Assembly: GCA_017354895.1 (NCBI GenBank)
Contig: CP071493.1
Coordinates: 434,001 to 498,000, forward strand
Length of the DNA stretch: 64,000 nucleotides
Direction: 5' to 3'
Source of the DNA: Podospora comata
Taxonomy: Eukaryota; Ascomycota; Sordariomycetes; Sordariales; Podosporaceae
The notes below the pieces were generated by a model. That model was not told the DNA's origin and did no database searches. It saw only the letters and a list, made by a program, of their open reading frames with translations. A program made the position numbers and the translations under genes. Below are positions 45,024 through 55,178 of the stretch, one piece after another (the first letter of the stretch is position 1; each line of letters begins with the position of its first letter).

Positions 45024-45476
45024 ACCACACAGCAAGTGTCACTCCTTCATGGCATCGAGGGGGGAACAACACTTGTTTTCTTGGCTTCATTCTTGTACGC
45101 CCACCCCCTCCAGCTGGTCTTGTTTCTTTTGTCAGCTTTTTTTTGTGAATGGACCGCTTTTGAAGGAATTGTTTTAGTACTGGTTAGACTTGTCTTCTTG
45201 TTTTGTCTTCGCTTCGCACACAACTACTACTTCGATTCGTATAATAGCCTTCTGCGGGAAGAGACAACGAGCAAGGGGTTAATCAAAGGTTATTTATTTG
45301 GTTGCATTTACCTTGAATACATTCTAAGTCTATCGGGTCATTTGATGGGTTGTATTTTCGAAATTCGCTTGATTTGTATTGTAGGTAGATTTTCAATGGC
45401 AAGAGTGTCAAAAGCATTGGACTTAACCATCTGCGAATAGAGTAGATGGAACGAGGAGAAAAAATGCAAAAGAATT
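45024..45476. other. SAC1 3' flank
   Basis: T-rich 3' UTR-like sequence (CTTTTTTTTGTG near 45138). No gene is seen. Confidence 0.4.
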
Positions 45477-45571
45477 GGGCCGAGCCAGGGCTTGAACCTG
45501 GGACCACTTGCAAGTTGAAACACTTGGAACAAATTCCCAAAGCAAGTATGCTACCACTACACCACACGGCC
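45477..45571 (-). tRNA. tRNA-Gln(UUG) with a 25-nt intron
   Basis: On the minus strand acceptor GGCCGTG pairs with CTCGGCC with one U-U mismatch. The D arm is TGGTGTAGTGGTAGCA and the anticodon stem ACTTG/CAAGT holds TTG (45540-45538). An intron of about 25 nt (45512-45536) follows base 37. T arm CCAGG TTCAAGC CCTGG. The T-T pair in the acceptor stem is unusual but leaves six pairs. It reads CAA. Confidence 0.9.
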
Positions 45572-46033
45572 TGTGATTTGTTGTTGGATTGAAGTTAGTG
45601 GAAAGAATTTATCAATGGGTCCCACATTGGGCTGCGCCACAAGCCACGCCGCTTGACTCAACACTCGACGACAACTTTGGGCAATATCAACATTTCACTT
45701 CTCTCATCCTTCTTCCACTTCATTCGTGCATTCTTTCAATTCAATTACTCAAATCCACAGTTACTATTTCTGACTGCTTGCTTCCTCTCTTCAACCGCAT
45801 CTTTCCATCCTTGGATATCGATCCCTCTTTGAACCCCAAGCAAAGAAACGGTGCTATAGAAGCCCAAAAAAGAGGCTAGCAAACAACACCCTATTCAAGA
45901 AAAAAAACCATATTTCTCTCTCTCTCTCTCTTTCACACACACACACACACGCGCGCGCGCCCACCTACTCCCCAATTATCTTATTACCCATTACCTTGTT
46001 CAACCCTCACCTTCCAAAATGATATGATTTACC
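45572..46033. other. Intergenic region between tRNA-Gln and the 1257-residue ORF
   Basis: Contains the compound microsatellite listed separately. A 96-codon frame at 45589-45879 is low-complexity (Leu, Ser, Pro) and not called. Confidence 0.4.
45914..45961. repeat. Compound microsatellite (CT)n-(CA)n-(CG)n
   Basis: About ten CT units, a TTT step, nine CA units and five CG units run without break. The CA plus CG part (45934-45961) is 28 bases of strictly alternating pyrimidine and purine. Confidence 0.9.
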
Positions 46034-49000
46034 TCACTCCAACCACAACAACCACCTAACCAACCTCCACCCTCCCCTCCCAAGCCCAATCACCACCCTC
46101 GAGATCATCACCATAAACCAAACCCACCACATAAACCCAACAAGCACCCACTCCACTCCCAACCACCCCGCCCTCCTAAGCCACCTAAACCGCCTCCTAC
46201 GGCGCCGCAACATCTTCTCAATGTGGTCCACCACCCTCTTGACCTTCAGCCTCTGGCCCGCAACCAAATCATGATTCGCCTCGTCCGCCTCGTCCGCAGC
46301 CCTATGCGCGAGGTCAGTCAGCTCCCCGGCGATCTTCCACCTTGTTGCCTCGACCTTCTTCTCCAAGTGGGGCGCGGTCTCCCTGGCGAACTTGTCGTGC
46401 GTGAATTGAAACTGCGCGGCTGTGGCCTCCATTGCAGATGACAGAGTCCGTGCGGCGAGGGGATAGAGATCTATTTGAGCAACGGGGCGGGTGACCAATC
46501 TGTGTCTCGTTTCTGGGTCAGGACATAGGGATATAACGTCCTTCCAGGCAAAGTCCGGTTGGCCATCTGGGGAGTGGCTAGAAATATGGGAGGAGTGAGG
46601 GGACGTCAAAAGCTTGCGCTCTTTGGCACGGCGATCTACCTCCATTGCATGGATTCCAGAGCTGAGAATCAGCGCCTTCAAGCGGGCGATTTCCCGTTTG
46701 GAGATTGCTGGCCGCGTTGGAGTGCTACTGCCACGGTCGGCAATGGACCAGTGGCGGCTGGAAGATACGGTAGAGAATTGTCGGGGTTTGTGAAAGGGTA
46801 GTGGTGCCATGTCGGTACGATCGATCCCCCAGTCGGCGCTCTTCCGGGACTCGACGTCTGATTCAACCTGTTCCTTGCGCCTCTCCAACAAGGGAGGCGG
46901 TGATGCACTTGGTGATGCATCTTGAATATCGATCCTTGGCGGCTTGAGGAGGTCGAACCGCGATGATCGTCGGCTGAGTGGCTGTGCTGGTGGGTGTGGT
47001 AGCAACCCAGTTTGCTGTTCACTGTTCGGTGGCTTGGCGGTGTTTGCTACCGAGACGAACTGTGGTAAAGGCTCAACCTGATGCTTTCCGTTTTGCGTCG
47101 ATGGCGTCCGACCATGACCCCGTCGAAAAACCCGAGGACCACGGGACCTACCCCTGGCCTCGGCCTCAGAATCTGACGAAGAGGTGGTAGAGTACTGATC
47201 ATCACCAGCGTCCTTTCGCCAAACCATATCACTGATCTTGGATACGCCGCTTCGCAGGACAGTGTCGATACGAGGGCCACGGAACAGCGACCTGAGGCCG
47301 CCTCCAACATCTTCAGGTTTAAGCTTGACACTGCCGACACTCTTATGTGACCGGTGACTCGAGTCTGTGCCTTTGGTTACTATCCTGCCGATCGGACTCC
47401 TTGACGGTCTTCTTTCGGGGGATGACACGGCACTCCAATCCGGCTCAGGCGAGGCAAAGAGCTTCTCGTTCAGCGGCGCTGGTGTCTCGGGCTCTTCTGC
47501 GCTTGCATAATTGTCCGCAATGCGCTCCTTACTACGCTCACGGAAAATGCTCTTAACCTTGCTCAGCGGGTTTCGTGACGGAGAGCTTGGTCTGCTGGAC
47601 AAGGGTGATAAATCCATCCCGATTGCTGGGACTAGACCGACATCTCGATTTGGCCGCAAATCTGGAGAGTTGGGCTGTGACGTATCATAATCCACCGAGA
47701 ATCTTCTACCTCTCGACGGGACCTCGAGACTAGCACGGCCCGGAACAGGTGGAGAAGGACGGTGGTGTAAGCCTGTGAGCCTGCATTCGCTCTCGCTCAG
47801 GTCGGCGCGCGAATCCGTCCCACGAGACAAAGGCTTGGTCTGGGTCGCATCTGATGCGGCGTTGTTCAAAAGATCTCGCTCAGGGGTCGCCGGGTTGAGG
47901 CTAGCAAACTTCATACGTAGCGCCTTGTGGTCATAAAGGGCTGGTGAAGACTCCGACTCCCTCTGTTCCCTGGCTATCATTTCCTCCATCTGCTTCTCCA
48001 AAACAGATCTTACAGTAGTTGTGGCAGTGCCGGCTCTGGCCCGCCGCCGCCTGTCACTGTCTGTGTCTGATGATTCGGATACAGAGGCTCTTCGGATACG
48101 CAGAAAATCTCTGTTGTTAACAGAGCTATTCTGGCGGTGATGGGATCCTTTCAGAGCTCGTAGCTTCTGCTGTGCGCGATCCCTAGCTGTACTCAGGACA
48201 TGCTCATGCTCATGTTTGGGTGGCGGGGCTTCTGGCTGTGGCTTCTCGCCAGAGTCTGAAGAATCTTTAGTTGAGCCCGGTGTTGTCAACCGTGGGGCCT
48301 CGTCGCGTAATGGCAATGGCCTGGAAGCGTCCGTTCCCTGGGGAAACACTCGCTTCCAATGGCGATCCTCTACCAGCCGTTTATTATCATCAAGCTCCAG
48401 CCAGTAGACATCTGCGATCATGTCTGCAGGATCAATCGCCCAGTCGACTCGCGGTCTCTTTGGTTTAGCAGCAGAGGTCGTTGACCGAGAAACGTTGGAT
48501 GGCGGAGAGCTTTGAAATGATGCAGCTTGTGCGCCTGAAAAGGGGGGCAAGGCAGGATTGCCTGGTATTCGAGCTTGACCGGTGGCCACCCATTTGGCAA
48601 CCTCGTCAATCCACTCAGATACTCTGGGGACATCGTTAAACCCCTGGCCTTCACCATCAATAGCTTTCCGCTCGCGGGCTCTGACTTTGCGATTGCGTAT
48701 GTACTGAAGAGGATTGTACGGGCGTCCAATCCTAGTCTCAGACTCGTTGGTGGAAGTTCTAGACATCTGAACAGAGTCAATTGATGTGCTAGGGGGACTG
48801 GTTATCAACCCTTTGGTCGTTCGAGGTACCTCCAATGGCGGCAACAGTTCCAGGACTCTTCTGTATTGGGCCATGAGGTCCAAATACTCTTTCGCCTTCT
48901 GCGCGCGTGCCAAAGTAGATTGAGAAAAATGGTAGCGGTAGCCCCCTTCGGGTTCAAATGCTGGCTGTAGAGGGCTGAGCCCCCTCCCCGGACCTATCCT

Positions 49001-49807
49001 CGGTGACCGATCAGGCTTGGGAGAGATAGTTTGTGAAATTCTTCTTTGTTGCTGAAGGTGATGTCTCAAGCTGCCTCCTGGGGTACCATCAGGCAACGGT
49101 GCCAATCTAGGTGGCGCTGGCTGCGTAATGCTTCTCCTAGACGCGAGGCGTCTGGATTCGCTCAGGTTTAGGGCCATATTAACAATCTGTGCCGATTCCA
49201 GATCCATTTGCGTAATACTCGTTCGAGGCGACGATCCAACAGCTGTGTCCCCCGCAAGGGAGTCGCGCTCGCGTCTGGTGAGGGTAGAGGATGCCAATAT
49301 TGGGTCAGAGTGGCCACTCCCCGTTGGCTCATACTCCCCAGTGAGCATAGAAGGCCCTGAGCTGCCCGAGAGAGTTCTCGGGTAGGGTGTGGTCTGGTCA
49401 TGCTGAGCATTTCGAAGCCTGTATTGATCGGTCGACTTTCGGTATTGCCTATCGGCTCGCGGGTTGATATGCGCGTCGCGCTCGCGAGTATGGGGGTTGA
49501 ATAGAGGGTCGTTGAGAAGAAAAGCACCACTCGGTCGATGTTTATGGCCACGGGACGCATTAAGTGACCGCCGCTTCTCGATCGGGTTTCGGCTGTCTAG
49601 GCGCATCGACGACTTCGCTAGAGGGTCGAGCTCCTCGTGAAGCGTTGCCGGGTTAGAGTCGGGGGGTGATACGTTTATAAAGCTGCTCTGTAAGCTGGAG
49701 GACGGTCCTCGTTCGAACGCACTGGAGTGGCGTGCCGCCCGCTGTGGACGCAGATGGGAGGGTGGGCTAACATCGTGGGCGGTGGTGTTGGTGGTGTGGT
49801 CAGTCAT
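46034..49807 (-). CDS. Large Ser/Pro/Arg-rich hypothetical protein with C-terminal membrane tail
   Basis: One uninterrupted frame of 1257 residues; no intron is needed. Most of it is disordered and rich in Ser, Arg and Pro. Conserved-looking islands are YHFSQSTLARAQKAKEYLDL and RRVLELLPPLEVPRTTKG (about 300-350), VSEWIDEVAKWVATGQAR (about 400), and DWAIDPADMIADVYWLELDD (about 465). The last 110 residues form helices (ATAAQFQFTHDKFARETAPH, LTDLAHRAADEADEANHDLV) then a very basic stretch (MLRRRRRRFRWLRR) and a Trp-rich hydrophobic segment (VLVGFMWWVWFMVMISRVVI). This suggests a tail-anchored protein. I do not recognise the family. Similar large orphan proteins occur in Sordariomycetes; no function is proposed. 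Confidence 0.8.
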   Translation of the reverse strand: MTDHTTNTTAHDVSPPSHLRPQRAARHSSAFERGPSSSLQSSFINVSPPDSNPATLHEELDPLAKSSMRLDSRNPIEKRRSLNASRGHKHRPSGAFLLNDPLFNPHTRERDAHINPRADRQYRKSTDQYRLRNAQHDQTTPYPRTLSGSSGPSMLTGEYEPTGSGHSDPILASSTLTRRERDSLAGDTAVGSSPRTSITQMDLESAQIVNMALNLSESRRLASRRSITQPAPPRLAPLPDGTPGGSLRHHLQQQRRISQTISPKPDRSPRIGPGRGLSPLQPAFEPEGGYRYHFSQSTLARAQKAKEYLDLMAQYRRVLELLPPLEVPRTTKGLITSPPSTSIDSVQMSRTSTNESETRIGRPYNPLQYIRNRKVRARERKAIDGEGQGFNDVPRVSEWIDEVAKWVATGQARIPGNPALPPFSGAQAASFQSSPPSNVSRSTTSAAKPKRPRVDWAIDPADMIADVYWLELDDNKRLVEDRHWKRVFPQGTDASRPLPLRDEAPRLTTPGSTKDSSDSGEKPQPEAPPPKHEHEHVLSTARDRAQQKLRALKGSHHRQNSSVNNRDFLRIRRASVSESSDTDSDRRRRARAGTATTTVRSVLEKQMEEMIAREQRESESSPALYDHKALRMKFASLNPATPERDLLNNAASDATQTKPLSRGTDSRADLSESECRLTGLHHRPSPPVPGRASLEVPSRGRRFSVDYDTSQPNSPDLRPNRDVGLVPAIGMDLSPLSSRPSSPSRNPLSKVKSIFRERSKERIADNYASAEEPETPAPLNEKLFASPEPDWSAVSSPERRPSRSPIGRIVTKGTDSSHRSHKSVGSVKLKPEDVGGGLRSLFRGPRIDTVLRSGVSKISDMVWRKDAGDDQYSTTSSSDSEAEARGRSRGPRVFRRGHGRTPSTQNGKHQVEPLPQFVSVANTAKPPNSEQQTGLLPHPPAQPLSRRSSRFDLLKPPRIDIQDASPSASPPPLLERRKEQVESDVESRKSADWGIDRTDMAPLPFHKPRQFSTVSSSRHWSIADRGSSTPTRPAISKREIARLKALILSSGIHAMEVDRRAKERKLLTSPHSSHISSHSPDGQPDFAWKDVISLCPDPETRHRLVTRPVAQIDLYPLAARTLSSAMEATAAQFQFTHDKFARETAPHLEKKVEATRWKIAGELTDLAHRAADEADEANHDLVAGQRLKVKRVVDHIEKMLRRRRRRFRWLRRAGWLGVEWVLVGFMWWVWFMVMISRVVIGLGRGGWRLVRWLLWLE

Positions 49808-50468
49808 TTCGGAGCTCCCTTCGCCCTGGGGCGAATCTCTCGGGGTTCCAACTCAAAGATATTCGATATGGCGATACATTTTCTACGCCGTGTTGCAGGT
49901 GGTGTCTGGTGCGTTAGGCGATGCTGGCAGAGGAGCTGAGAGCCAGAATTTTCCATGTGAAGCTCCGACGTCAGGAGGGAGGTGGTGGGAATCCTCTCAT
50001 TCGCCAGGGTCCAAGTTCAATGTCTGGTTGGTGTTCCCCAGAGAACCAAGCTTGGCTTCATCTTCAGTGAGTTTCAGTGAAACCCCTCGGGTCGGCAGGC
50101 AACTGGCCCACTGTTAGCCGCAAACAAGCATGGGGTTGAAGTCGCTGTCAGCGCTATCCATGCACAATGCATGGGACTTTATAACGGCCCTTGGCTTGTC
50201 ACTGGCACATTGTACACAAATAACTGGCACTACAAAACATTAAACGAGGTCTTAAAAGATAGTCAAAAGGTTTTAAAAGATAGTTAGTAGGCCTTTAAAG
50301 ATATTTCAAAGGCCTATTAATTTACTGTCGAGGCATGGTATACAGCATCATATGGGCCAACTTACTCTTGCTGTGTCCATTATTTTGTTGGCAGGGTGCG
50401 CTCCACACTTCAACTCCATCTTATATTTGAAAATGCAACGTCTTGTTCCTGCGTATATCATGCGGCTA
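49808..50468. other. Intergenic region with degenerate minisatellite
   Basis: The start is the promoter of the 1257-residue gene. An A+T-rich minisatellite tract follows at 50245-50326, then the 3' flank of the J-domain gene, which is duplicated at 28.8-28.9 kb. Confidence 0.45.
50245..50326. repeat. Degenerate minisatellite, units near GGCCTTTAAAGATAGTCAAA
   Basis: Three to four imperfect units of about 20-26 bp (GGTCTTAAAAGATAGTCAAA, GGTTTTAAAAGATAGTTAGT, GGCCTTTAAAGATATTTCAA, GGCCTATTAATTTACTG). A related tract lies on the other side of the J-domain gene at 52462-52610. Confidence 0.7.
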
Positions 50469-51638
50469 TTAGTAACTTCTCTCCCTCTGATACATCCTAT
50501 GTCTTCTCCTCAGAACACTTTCCACGTAGCGCTTCTTGCACTTGCGGCACGCTCTGCTTTTACAGGCAGGGCACTGTCGAGTACAACTCATCCACCCCTT
50601 CACCCTTCCACAAAGGAAGCACTCAGCTCGTCCAAACCTCACGGCCCAGCCTGTGAGAGCATGGCGGCAGTAAAACGGTGCCTCTTCTGTTGCCACACTT
50701 TGAACTTCACTTTCAGAGTATGTTTGAGTGCTTTCGCTCTCTAAGTGCTGAGCACTTTGAACCGGCTCTTGGGTCGGAAATGCCTCCGTCCACAAATCGT
50801 CCTCTGCCCCCCTGAAGCTTTCCTGGTGTTGGTGAACCATCCTTTCGCTTTCTTCCACCCATCTTTGCCATCGTCTCCGCTCCCATTCTTCCCTTTGGCG
50901 GTTTCCTTCTCGCCTAACCCGTTCGTATCTTTCGGCTCGCTCGGCTTGCAGAACTGCCTCAAGTTCCTCAATATGCCGAACTGCCCTAAGCCTCCGCTCC
51001 TCCCATTCCATGTCCCGTCGCTCTTGCTTTTGCCCTCTAAGCTTGTCTTTGGCCTCTTGTTCTTCTTGCTCCTTGGCCCTCCTTGAAGCTTCCTCGGCCT
51101 GTCTCTCTGCTTGGAGGCGGATCCATTCAGCCACAAACTCCCGTTGTCTCTTGGCTTCAAATCGATTCCACTCATTTCGAATCTTTTCGAGTCTTTCCGC
51201 TTCTCTTCGTGCTTTTCCCCGTGTGGTGATTTCCCTTTCAGAAGCCTCAATTTCTCGTCTTGCAGTATCCTCTTCTTCGGAAGCCAGCTTCCGGTAGCAG
51301 AGCCACTCGACTCTAATACGAGGGTATTCTTCGTCGTAACGTGTGCGTTTGTCCTCATTGCGAAGGTAGTCATAAGCTTCTTGAACCTACCTCACTTGTC
51401 AGCGAATGCCAGAAATTGACAACATGAGGATGTAACAAACCCTGCGGGACTCGACCGTATCACCGTCGTTGCCTGGCCCCCTCTTGTCAGGGTGATGCCG
51501 CTTGATCATTTTGAGCCAAGCGGCCTTGATATCCCTTCTCTCGATGTAGGTGTGTTCGTCATCAAAGGTTGGGAACCCGAGATCAAAGTAGTAATCTGGC
51601 TTTGCTGGCTCAGCGTTGGTAGGGTATATGGGGTCCAT
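50469..51638 (-). CDS. J-domain (DnaJ-like) coiled-coil protein with Cys-rich C-terminus
   Basis: Exons 51441-51638 and 50469-51386 encode 371 residues (join ESRR-VQEAYDYL). The J domain covers about 14-95: YYFDLGF, AWLKMIKRHHPDK with the HPD at 49-51, then YDYLRNEDKRTRYDEEY after the intron. About 190 residues of Glu/Arg-rich helix follow (REAERLEKIRNEWNRFEAKR and on). The last 65 residues hold eight cysteines, with CFLCG, CTRQCPACKSRACRKCKKRY and a histidine, plausibly a zinc module. The HPD should stimulate an Hsp70 partner; the tail may choose clients. The full architecture is not one I can name. A truncated duplicate of its 3' end lies at 28770-28945. Confidence 0.8.
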
Positions 51639-52887
51639 GATTGCTTGACTGTCTCATTGGCATTGCTGAACGCGAGAGAGAGAGGGTATCGAGGAGATCT
51701 TGATGAGTAAGGAAGGCCAACGACCCAGTCGTTACCAAAGGAAGCGTGAGGGCTTGAACTGAAAACTCTTCACGAAAAATGAAGCCAGCCAGCTGGGAGC
51801 GTTGATATCAGATGGAGCCATATTATAAATTCATCTTATCGATGAGATATCTATTGTTGATTTCTTTGTCGATAGGAGCACTATCTGGATAACTGAGTAG
51901 GACTTGCACAATACGAAACCTCGAGATGGGACGAACATTGAGCCCATCTGATGAATGGCACCATTCATTCCAGTGTGCCAGCGCACGGAGCATGCTCTTT
52001 AGCCATGATATCTTGAGGAATTGTCCTGTTCAGGTGTGTTATAGGCAGGTAAGACCTTCAATGGAGATTGATGGGGTTGATGAGTGATGAATTTGGTCAT
52101 GGTGAACTGAGCCTGGTTTGGGGAAATGTCGGTGAAAACTCAACTGTACTGCTTGATAAAAGCTGAGAAGAAAAGATCGGACGGGTGCCATGAAAAAGTG
52201 TAAATTTTTGCCCAGTAATTATAGCGCGCGAGCAAGATACCTAGTACATTGGAACAGGAACTGGGAAGGGGCGTTTATTGCCCACACTTCTCGGCGCCTG
52301 ATCAAGCCTGCCCAAGCTCACGGTGTTATACGCATATTTCCCCCTCACGCACATTTCGTTCTCTTCATTATCTGTCTTGCATCTTTCAGCAGCTTCTCAA
52401 TGCCATTATGCTCCCAAAACACCTTTCATAAATTCGCTTCGACGCTTCGAACTATAATCAACAGGCCTCAAAAGACAACTAACAGGCCTAAAACTAGTTG
52501 ATAAATCTCTAAGAAAACAAAAAGGTCGTTAAATATAGCTTATAAGGCTTTGAAAATGATCAACAAGCCATTATATTTTTAATATGCCCTTGAAGATGGT
52601 CAATATGTATTTATGGTCATCTTGCAGATTTTTATTTTGTATCGCAGTCTCTATGTTTCTGTCCACAACCTAGGTCTACAAAAATATTTATTTAGCGCTG
52701 ACCACCAATATATCAGCAGGTAAACAGCAAAGTGTTGGCATAAGTCTCCTGCAAACTGTGTAAACACACCGAACCCAACTATCCGACAAAACCCAGGATA
52801 TCTACCTCCTCAAAGCTGAACATCATTCGCTGCCCCAACGCCTTTCCATGGTTCGAACTCTTAGGGGGGAAGGAGAAAAAGGCGCCA
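51639..52887. other. J-domain gene upstream region and A+T-rich spacer
   Basis: No gene in 1.2 kb. Contains a second minisatellite-like tract (52462-52610) and a strongly A+T-rich patch around 52500-52720. Confidence 0.45.
52462..52610. repeat. Degenerate minisatellite related to that at 50245-50326
   Basis: About five or six poorly conserved units (GGCCTCAAAAGACAACTAAC, GGCCTAAAACTAGTTGATAA, GGTCGTTAAATATAGCTTAT, GGCTTTGAAAATGATCAAC, GCCCTTGAAGATGGTCAAT). The sequence has the same register of GGCC/TTAAAGAT blocks as the other tract but is more worn. Confidence 0.55.
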
Positions 52888-54432
52888 TTAAAAGACGGTA
52901 ACAGCACTCACAAACCCACTTCTCAACACCTCAAACACCAAGCCCGGGTACCCATACAGTGTTGTCGTAGAGTCCTCGCCCCCCTCAAACTTCTTACCCA
53001 TACCGGCCCCGGGTTCTTCCCACCCGCCCAGCATCTCTATACTGCTGCCCGGCGAATCACCCCAGCCGCGGTTCAGGACCATACCCCTCTGCTTCTGCTG
53101 GGCTTCGCTCTCCGAGGCATACATCGACTTCCACTCTTCCTTCAACTTCTTCTCCAGATCTGGAAAGTATGTCTCCGAGTTTGGCACCTTGTCATCGTCA
53201 TCTCCCTTGGCAAGATAGGCAATCTCCCACCTACACCGACGGTGCCGGTTGAACGGATAGGAACCCGGCACGTTGCCGTGCAAGATCAGCTTTGTTGCCA
53301 CCTGTCGGTGAGGGTTTGTGGATCTGACAAGTGGTCCAGGTAGTGACTTGCCGCTTGACGAAGGGGGAGTTTCTGACGGCTCTGTGGGCGTTGAAACCAG
53401 GATATCAAACCCAAGGTAAAAGTAATTGTAGAAACACTCCCCTGCTACATTAACAGCTTCGTCCTCGACAACCTCCTCCTCCTCCTCGTTGGATTGATAG
53501 CCGTCAGAGTGGTTCAGAGATGACTGGTCCGTATCCGTCATGTCGTCCTTGAGATCCTTGCCATTTGGTCTCCCGGCTGCGTTGCTTGCTGTCCTCAACT
53601 TATGGATGTACATGCGCTGGTCATTCTTGCGATATATAGCATCTGGGGGCCCCAGTTCGGCTACTAGTTCCTGAGGGGTAGTCTCACCGAAGAATATCCA
53701 GAACGAGTTGTTGGTCCATTTCCGAAACAGCTGTACTGTACCACCACCGTGGAGTTTCACAAGCGACACCTCATCGGGGCAGACATCTTTACCCTTGTTT
53801 AGAGGGGCGAAAGTCTTGATGCTTGGGAGCACTTCTGTCCACATTGTCTTGCGAGCCTGTGCCCACGAGTCACCACTGAAGATAGCCATGGATTGGGGCA
53901 CCGCCGTGGATGATAGCAAAGAGACAACATCCTTATCTGGCGAATACTGGGTCTTTTTCATGGGAAAGACGAAACCCACGCCCGGGTACGAGAGGATGTA
54001 CAATCCAGCATTTCCAGGCTTCTTCACGAACTCTCCACCATAAGTAGGGCCCAAGAAGCGTTGGTAAATGTGTCGGAATGTTGGTTCGGGTGTGCTGTCG
54101 GCCGCTGGGAGATCGCTCGGTGGCCGGACAAGGTCTCGCTCTTTATCATTTGCTGGCTTGAAGAATATGTGGTTTTTCGTAAAGTCGATGATTTCGATTA
54201 ATCGGAGTCGTTGTTCTGGCCCGTCAAATTGCAACCGGAGACCGTTGGCCGGCAAGCCAACGATGGTTTCCTTTGTGACTGGAATTTTTGAATCGTAGAT
54301 CAAGTCGATCTTGGGGAAACGTTGTGGTTCGGCTTTGATTCGTGTCAATATGTCATGGAGTGAGGCCCCGAGGACAAGAAATCCAAGGGCCCGCCCGGGA
54401 TACAACTGGGCAGAGAAGAGGGACGACGACAT
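52888..54432 (-). CDS. PHAF1 / UPF0183 family protein (C16orf70 homologue)
   Basis: The family start MSSSLFSAQLYPGRALGFLV at 54432 gives 514 residues; the frame is open for 49 more codons upstream, but they are not conserved in the family. The N-terminal block ALGFLVLGASLHDILTRIK, central TFRHIYQRFLGPTYGGEFV, GLYILSYPGVGFVFP, NSFWIFFGETTPQELVAELG, and C-terminal YNYFYLGFDIL, KLILHGNVPGSYPFNRHRRC and YPGLVFEVLRSGFVSAVTVF follow the order of human C16orf70. In animals PHAF1 acts with BCAS3 at phagophores; the fungal role is unknown. An acidic insert (SNEEEEEVVEDEA) sits before YNYFYLG. It diverges from the kinesin-5 gene over a 746-bp upstream region. Confidence 0.9.
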   Translation of the reverse strand: MSSSLFSAQLYPGRALGFLVLGASLHDILTRIKAEPQRFPKIDLIYDSKIPVTKETIVGLPANGLRLQFDGPEQRLRLIEIIDFTKNHIFFKPANDKERDLVRPPSDLPAADSTPEPTFRHIYQRFLGPTYGGEFVKKPGNAGLYILSYPGVGFVFPMKKTQYSPDKDVVSLLSSTAVPQSMAIFSGDSWAQARKTMWTEVLPSIKTFAPLNKGKDVCPDEVSLVKLHGGGTVQLFRKWTNNSFWIFFGETTPQELVAELGPPDAIYRKNDQRMYIHKLRTASNAAGRPNGKDLKDDMTDTDQSSLNHSDGYQSNEEEEEVVEDEAVNVAGECFYNYFYLGFDILVSTPTEPSETPPSSSGKSLPGPLVRSTNPHRQVATKLILHGNVPGSYPFNRHRRCRWEIAYLAKGDDDDKVPNSETYFPDLEKKLKEEWKSMYASESEAQQKQRGMVLNRGWGDSPGSSIEMLGGWEEPGAGMGKKFEGGEDSTTTLYGYPGLVFEVLRSGFVSAVTVF

Positions 54433-55178
54433 TGCGAATAGCTTTAGCAGCGGATTAACGCCAGAAGTATTGATGAATGATGCTGATGCAAAAAGCAGAC
54501 GCCTAACCTCGTAGGGAAGACGAGGACTCGAGCGCCGTACTTGATGGAAAGAGTACTTCGTAACCAAGACAAATTCCAAAAGATATGTCGATGCGACGCA
54601 AGAGACAATTTAAGATAACTGGATCACTCGTGACAAAAGGCACTGGAATATTGTAAAACTTTGCTTGCAGCCACTGAGCAGCTGACGGGATCACGAGGCA
54701 GTCGCGCTGGAGCTCAGTGCTCACATGGGACGGACGGTGTAGGGGACCGCTCCAGCGGTACGTCATCCCGGCAGACAGATAAGGACAGCGAACGATAACG
54801 AGCGATAGAGGGGCAGGTGGGGTCCAAGCCGCAGCTGTCACTTGGCGGAGAAGTAAGCCGAATTGGTTGCTGCAGCAATAGCTTCTTGGCCTGCAGAGTT
54901 GTTTACGATCGCGCCCTCCAACCCCCGGTCCAGGTCCCCACTTCGGGACATGCCATTTTTGCAATGGCAGCAGCGACGTGGACGAGCCACAGACCATACC
55001 CTGTCCCGCAGCAAAGAGGCACCAAGGCTCATCACTGTTGAGACCCTGTCTTGGAGTTCTGGGTGGCTTTTAGTTTTTGTGGGTTTTTTATGATATCCAG
55101 TCTTTTCTTTTCCCGTCACACCAACACGCGACTAAACAAACACACGAGAACAAGCAGCACGATACCCGGCTCCTTCCC
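54433..55178. other. Divergent upstream region between PHAF1-like and kinesin-5 genes
   Basis: No independent gene. Several small frames overlap on both strands. CA-rich leader sequence (CACACCAACACGCG, AACAAACACACGAG) precedes the kinesin start. Confidence 0.4.
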
